A DNA stretch of 64,000 nucleotides, taken from contig JAHHSG010000001.1 of NCBI GenBank assembly GCA_020025305.1, positions 165,830 through 229,829 on the forward strand, written 5' to 3'. The notes below the pieces were generated by a model. The model worked only from the letters and a program-made list of their open reading frames with translations, made no database searches and was not told the origin of the DNA. The stretch is from Oscillospiraceae bacterium. GTDB lineage: Bacteria > Bacillota > Clostridia > Oscillospirales > Oscillospiraceae. The translations under genes and the position numbers were made by a program. This document shows positions 60,351-64,000 of this stretch, piece after piece (the stretch's first letter is position 1; each line of letters starts with the position of its first letter).

Positions 60351-61262
60351 ATGTCCGTTAAGCTGGAGCTGTACAAAGTATTCAAGGAAGTAGCCGAGGC
60401 TGGCAATATTACTGCCGCCGCACAGGCGCTCTTCATCTCCCAGTCCGCCGTCAGTCAGTCCATCAAGCAGCTGGAATCCGAGCTGCATACACGTCTGTTC
60501 GCCCGCAATTCCCGCGGGGTCACGCTGACCGGTGAGGGTAAGATGCTCTATGAATACGTCCGCAGTGCCATGGGGCTGTTAGAGACCGGGGAGGAGAAGT
60601 TGGCCCAGACTCGCGAACTGCAGATGGGACAGCTGACCATCGGCGCCAGTGATACCGTGACCAGTCAGTTTTTGCTGCCTTATCTGGACGGCTTCCACCG
60701 TCAGTATCCTGCCATCCACATTCAGATTGTCAGCGGACGCAGCTATAAGGTGCTCGGTCTTCTGCAGTCCGGCAAAGTGGACATCGCCTTTGCCAGTACC
60801 CCCCAGGAGAGTTCCTCTGTCGAGACATACCCCTGCTTCAAAACCCACTCTGTCTTTATTGCCTCCAAGGATTACGACTGCGATTTCGACCATGTATATA
60901 CCTTGGAAGAGATTGCCCAGTTTCCGCTGATCCTGTTGGAGAAAAAAGCTTCCTCCCGCCTTTTCCTGGAAAAATTCTTCCTGCAAAACGGGCTGCACCT
61001 GCACCCTGAGATCGAGTTGGGTGCCCGGAGCTTGCTGGTAGATCTGGCCCGAATCGGCTTTGGCGTGGCTGGAGTCACTCGGGAATTTGTCAGTAAGGAG
61101 CTGGAAAGTGGGGAAATGCAGGAATTAAAAACCTCCTTTGAGATTCCCTCCCGCAGTGTGGATATGTGTATACTGCGAGACGTCCCCATGACGGCGGCAG
61201 CCCAGCGCTTTGCAGACTTTATCAAGGATAGCGTCGTGCAGACACAATCCTCTGCGCAGTAA
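60351..61262 (+). CDS. LysR family transcriptional regulator
   Basis: 303 residues. Winged helix-turn-helix at the N-terminus (LELYKVFKEVAEAGNITAAA, then ALFISQSAVSQSIKQLE). Effector domain from about 90 (GQLTIGASDTVTSQFLLPYL). Divergent from the phosphodiesterase-Ugp operon over 346 bases, so control of that operon is plausible; it may equally act elsewhere. Effector unknown. TTG/ATG choice: ATG at 60351 with GAGGTGCCCT upstream. Confidence 0.9.
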   Translation: MSVKLELYKVFKEVAEAGNITAAAQALFISQSAVSQSIKQLESELHTRLFARNSRGVTLTGEGKMLYEYVRSAMGLLETGEEKLAQTRELQMGQLTIGASDTVTSQFLLPYLDGFHRQYPAIHIQIVSGRSYKVLGLLQSGKVDIAFASTPQESSSVETYPCFKTHSVFIASKDYDCDFDHVYTLEEIAQFPLILLEKKASSRLFLEKFFLQNGLHLHPEIELGARSLLVDLARIGFGVAGVTREFVSKELESGEMQELKTSFEIPSRSVDMCILRDVPMTAAAQRFADFIKDSVVQTQSSAQ

Positions 61263-61281
61263 TGCATAAAAAACAAATTAC

Positions 61282-61326
61282 AGGAGGCATTCGCCGCATT
61301 TTCGGCGGATTGCCTCTTGTTTTTTT
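61282..61326 (+). terminator. terminator after lysR
   Basis: AGGAGGCATTCGCCG/CGGCGGATTGCCTCTT stem with one mismatch, then T8. Confidence 0.88.
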
Positions 61327-61376
61327 CATAAAAATCGTGCATTATGGAAACAAGAAATTAAAAGGAGTGAGATGTT

Positions 61377-61955
61377 TTGGAGCAGCTCAAAGAACGAATT
61401 CTCCGTGAGGGCAGGGTTCTGCCCGGCAATATTATTAAGGTGGACGGTTTTTTGAATCACCGTGTGGACACCGCACTTCTCAGTGATATTGCCGATGAAT
61501 TTGCCAAGTATTTTGATATCAGTGATATTACTATGGTTTTGACGGCCGAGGCCAGCGGTATTCCTCTGGCAACCATCTGCGCACAGCGCTATGGTGTCCC
61601 CATGGTCTTTGCCAAGAAGGCCAAGAGTGATAATATCGAGGGCGGCCTCTATCAAAGTGAAATTTTCTCTTATACTTATAAAAAGAAAGTCACCTTGATT
61701 GTGGCGCAAGAATGGCTGGGCCCCAACGATAAGGTGCTGATCGTGGACGATTTCATGGCCAAGGGCTATGCGATGCAGGGCCTGGTGGACATTGTGGATG
61801 CGGCCGGTGCTGAGCTCAAGGGCATCGCCATCGCTGTGGAAAAGGGCTTCCAGGGCGGCGGTGACTCCTTCCGTGAGCGGGGCTACAATATTCACTCCCT
61901 GGCTATCATCGATGATGCCACGCCGGGTCATATTGTTTTCCGCGACGAGCAGTAA
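61377..61955 (+). CDS. xpt: xanthine phosphoribosyltransferase
   Basis: 192 residues from TTG at 61377 (AAAAGGAGTGAGATGT upstream); it begins MEQLKERILREGRVLPGN, matching Xpt starts. PRPP-binding loop VLIVDDFMAKGYAM at about 120-133. Converts xanthine and PRPP to XMP, which the GMP synthetase immediately downstream uses. No purine riboswitch could be found ahead of it. Confidence 0.92.
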   Translation: MEQLKERILREGRVLPGNIIKVDGFLNHRVDTALLSDIADEFAKYFDISDITMVLTAEASGIPLATICAQRYGVPMVFAKKAKSDNIEGGLYQSEIFSYTYKKKVTLIVAQEWLGPNDKVLIVDDFMAKGYAMQGLVDIVDAAGAELKGIAIAVEKGFQGGGDSFRERGYNIHSLAIIDDATPGHIVFRDEQ

Positions 61956-61962
61956 TTTTTCT

Positions 61963-61996
61963 GAAAGTGCGCGTTGGATACCGTACACTTTCCTTT
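61963..61996 (+). terminator. weak terminator after xpt
   Basis: GAAAGTG/CACTTTC stem with an inner CG/CCG pairing, then CTTTTTC. Confidence 0.5.
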
Positions 61997-62085
61997 TTCA
62001 ATCTTTTACCGATAAACCTACTGCATGTTGCACAATTTTCTTTACTAATTTTTGGATAAAATATACCATAGTCAAGAGAAAACTC

Positions 62086-62115
62086 TTGCAGTTTTTCTTT
62101 CTTTTGCGGTATAAT
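62086..62115 (+). promoter_or_regulatory. promoter of guaA
   Basis: TTGCAG at 62086-62091, 18-bp spacer, TATAAT at 62110-62115. Confidence 0.7.
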
Positions 62116-62164
62116 AAGTCAAGTATTGTTATTCTGTATTTGCAGGATTGATGGAGGTTTTTGT

Positions 62165-63145
62165 ATGTCTAATAATGTTCGACCCGAAAGCATGGCACGC
62201 ATCACCACTTCCCAGCAGGCCAACGCCTTTATTGAGGAGCAGGTAGCACAGATCCGTGCGCAAGTGGGTGATAAGAAAGTTCTTCTGGCCCTCAGCGGCG
62301 GCGTTGATTCGTCGGTGGTTGCCGCTCTGCTCATCAAGGCCGTGGGCAAGCAGCTGGTCTGCGTCCATGTGAACCACGGTCTCATGCGCAAGGGTGAGAG
62401 TGAGCAGGTCATCGAGGTCTTTGGCAAGCAGATGGATGCCAACCTCATTTATGTGGATGCCACCGATCGTTTCCTGAACCTGCTGGCCGGTGTGTCTGCC
62501 CCCGAGCAGAAGCGTAAGATCATTGGCGGTGAATTCATCAAGGTCTTTGATGAAGAGGCTGCCAAGCTGGAGGGCATTTCCTTCCTGGCACAGGGCACGA
62601 TCTACCCCGACATTCTGGAGTCTGACGGTGTAAAGGCACACCACAACGTGGGTGGTCTGCCGGAGGACATGCAGTTTGAACTGGTAGAGCCGCTGCGCCT
62701 GCTGTATAAGGACGAGGTTCGCGTGGTGGGTGATGCTCTGGGTCTGCCCCACAGCATGGTCTATCGCCAGCCCTTCCCCGGCCCCGGTCTGGGTGTCCGC
62801 TGCTTGGGTGCTATCACCCGTGACCGTCTGAACGCGCTTCGCGAGGCCGATGCCATTCTCCGTGATGAGTTTGATAAAAACGGCCTTGCAGAAAAGGTCT
62901 GGCAGTATTTTATTGCCGTGCCCGATATGAAAAGCGTGGGCGTGAAAGACGGTAAGCGCTACGAGGGGTGGCCCGCCATCATTCGTGCCGTCAATACCAC
63001 TGATGCCATGACTGCCACGGTGGAAGAGATTCCCTACCCCCTGCTGCATAAGATCACGGAACGAATCACAGCAGAAGTTCCCGGTATCAACCGCGTCCTC
63101 TACGATTTGACCCCCAAGCCCATCGGCACCATCGAGTGGGAATGA
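62165..63145 (+). CDS. guaA: GMP synthetase, ATP-pyrophosphatase subunit without glutaminase
   Basis: 326 residues from ATG at 62165 (ATGGAGGTTTTTGT upstream). PP-loop LALSGGVDSSVVAALLI near residue 45, then the GMPS dimerisation part with HHNVGGLPEDM and RQPFPGPGLGVRCLGAITRDRL, ending PKPIGTIEWE. All the C-terminal half of GuaA is present but the class I glutaminase domain (about 190 residues) is absent; no frame upstream encodes it. The enzyme amidates XMP to GMP with ATP, here using free ammonia or a separate glutaminase subunit, as in two-subunit archaeal enzymes. The 3' end is a likely element junction. Confidence 0.9.
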   Translation: MSNNVRPESMARITTSQQANAFIEEQVAQIRAQVGDKKVLLALSGGVDSSVVAALLIKAVGKQLVCVHVNHGLMRKGESEQVIEVFGKQMDANLIYVDATDRFLNLLAGVSAPEQKRKIIGGEFIKVFDEEAAKLEGISFLAQGTIYPDILESDGVKAHHNVGGLPEDMQFELVEPLRLLYKDEVRVVGDALGLPHSMVYRQPFPGPGLGVRCLGAITRDRLNALREADAILRDEFDKNGLAEKVWQYFIAVPDMKSVGVKDGKRYEGWPAIIRAVNTTDAMTATVEEIPYPLLHKITERITAEVPGINRVLYDLTPKPIGTIEWE

Positions 63146-63204
63146 TCTCATAACCTGACTTTCCCGGCTCAAGAGCCGGAAAAGTAGCGATTTCGGAGCT
63201 TTGT

Positions 63205-63226
63205 GGCAACGAAATGGCAACAAAAA
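63205..63226. repeat. tandem 11-bp repeat next to guaA, candidate arm sites
   Basis: TGGCAACGAAA (63205-63215) followed directly by TGGCAACAAAA (63216-63226), one difference. Tandem 11-mers of this type beside a mobile-element junction fit integrase arm-type binding sites; unproven. Confidence 0.4.
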
Positions 63227-63239
63227 CTCATTATTGATA

Positions 63240-63288
63240 GAAAAAGAGCTAACTGGTTTTGTTAAACCGGTTAGCTCTTTTTTATTTA
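63240..63288. terminator. long bidirectional terminator
   Basis: About 19-bp stem AAAAAGAGCTAACTGGTTT with its complement (one G-T pair), loop TGTT, T run on either strand. It ends guaA and the minus-strand element genes. Confidence 0.88.
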
Positions 63289-63673
63289 TTTGCTATTTAA
63301 GAATGCTGTGAGTGATTCGATTTTATCATCAATTTTCTTCATTCTATCACTTATCCCGCTTTGGCATATGGGTTGTTCCGCTTCTATTATCTCTTTCTCA
63401 CGATGCTTACGCTCTTGACTATCATTTATTTGCTGTAACACTTCAAATTTTAATGTTATCTGAGTGTTTTCAATATCTTTTGCAGTGAATCCAAAGTATC
63501 CTGGATTTCTCTTTAATTCAAACAGGTGAGTAGCACAACGTACTAATACAAAAACAGACACCAATATATAGTACGCCAATGTCACCATTCGGTTTAATGA
63601 CACTTACTTTATATACGCCTGCACCAATGGCTTCTATCAAATTCTCTGGGAAAAACTCAATTTTAATTTTCAT
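63286..63673 (-). pseudogene. frameshifted GIY-YIG-like small protein
   Basis: An ATG at 63673 (AAGAGGTTTATTTATCA upstream) opens MKIKIEFFPENLIEAIGAGV then YKVSVIKPNGDIGVLYIG and then runs out of frame. The continuation VFVLVRCATHLFELKRNPGY is in the next frame and runs to LTAFLNSK at 63286. Restoring two bases at about 63567 (GGTG-TCTG to a GES reading) would give LYIGES-VFVLVR, which looks like the GIYxI...YIGES core. So a 2-base deletion probably broke the gene. Function unknown; seen beside an element junction. Confidence 0.55.
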
Positions 63674-63690
63674 TGATAAATAAACCTCTT

Positions 63691-63993
63691 TTAGTCGTTT
63701 TTGTTCCTATTTAAGGTTTCAACCAGCATATCACTCAGTCCCTGGGACATGACCTTTGCCCGTTTTTGGGTGGCGTCAAACTCCGGATAGTGATAGCGCC
63801 AGTTGTCGTACTGCTCCTGGGTGATCTCGCCAGCCTCCAGCATGGCTGCGGCCTGCCGCCAGGCATAGAGCATCTGGTGCAGTTCAGCGGCGTCCCTGTT
63901 TTTGCGAACATTGACTTTCAGGCAGATCTCGCCGTCCACTTCATGCACATGAAGGCCGTAGCGGTCCTCCAGGGTAAACAGCGTGTGCATCAA
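63691..63993 (-). CDS. small conserved mobile-element protein, possibly partial
   Basis: 100 residues from TTG at 63993 (ATG at 63990 follows at once); the frame is open to the window edge, so the gene may start outside. Composition: VNVRKNRDAAELHQMLYAWRQAAAMLEAGEITQEQYDNWRYHYPE, a soluble helical protein. From memory such proteins lie beside relaxase/recombinase genes of clostridial integrative elements. No catalytic motif. Supports a mobile element beyond this edge. Confidence 0.6.
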   Translation of the reverse strand: MMHTLFTLEDRYGLHVHEVDGEICLKVNVRKNRDAAELHQMLYAWRQAAAMLEAGEITQEQYDNWRYHYPEFDATQKRAKVMSQGLSDMLVETLNRNKND

Positions 63994-64000
63994 TCCAATG

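Noticed and set aside
61327..61376. Purine riboswitch before xpt
   Set aside because: Only about 50 bases lie between the lysR terminator and xpt and no purine aptamer core is present.

Overview
The window looks like chromosomal DNA of a gut-type, strictly anaerobic low-GC-lineage Firmicute, most likely Oscillospiraceae or a related Clostridia family. The basis is the gene content: a ferredoxin-linked 2-oxoacid oxidoreductase, amino-acid-centred transport, an SpaA-type pilus with class C sortase, a glycine riboswitch, Shine-Dalgarno motifs of the AGGAGG type, and coding DNA of mid GC. This is inference from gene families; no rRNA is present to fix the taxonomy.

Layout. 1-5801: end of a phage late module (virion protein cut by the window edge, coiled-coil tail fibre, DUF859-like tail protein, peptidoglycan-binding protein). 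5873-9919: a transglutaminase-like protein, then a methionine importer operon. That operon has a Met/Cys-rich leader peptide and an attenuator-like terminator, and its binding protein is a circular permutation of MetQ. 10003-16323: flippase with TetR regulator, PutP symporter, rhomboid protease, and an AlsT symporter behind a single-aptamer glycine riboswitch. 16425-17416: tRNA-Ala(GGC) followed by a decayed integrase. 17671-28166: an AT-richer pilus island (small coiled-coil protein, signal peptidase, fibro-slime adhesin, SpaA pilin, sortase C, minor pilin, second sortase). 28311-32745: secreted nuclease pair, NSS transporter, DegV with autoregulated MarR. 33046-36990: membrane carrier and two tandem M20 hydrolases. 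37004-40692: MATE exporter, alpha/beta hydrolase and amino-acid permease on the minus strand. 41064-46942: second DegV, zinc-dependent phospholipase C-like protein, SbcCD. 47408-55296: MFS carrier, GntR regulator, 2-hydroxyacid dehydrogenase, four-subunit 2-oxoacid:ferredoxin oxidoreductase and CoA transferase. 55297-56138: gene relics and hairpins. 56139-60004: Ugp-like ABC importer with a metallophosphodiesterase. 60271-63145: LysR, xanthine phosphoribosyltransferase and a glutaminase-less GMP synthetase. 63205-64000: the end of a mobile element beside guaA.

How the genes fit together. Much of the window concerns amino-acid, organic-acid and conjugate scavenging: methionine (metNIQ), glycine/alanine (alsT), proline-type substrates (putP), NSS and aromatic-type permeases, and a carrier with two M20 deacylases. 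The 47.4-55.3 kb cluster reads as a complete route: import of a 2-hydroxyacid, oxidation to the 2-oxoacid, ferredoxin-dependent oxidative decarboxylation to acyl-CoA, then CoA transfer. The strongest unusual signals are the circularly permuted MetQ and the leader-peptide attenuator in front of it.
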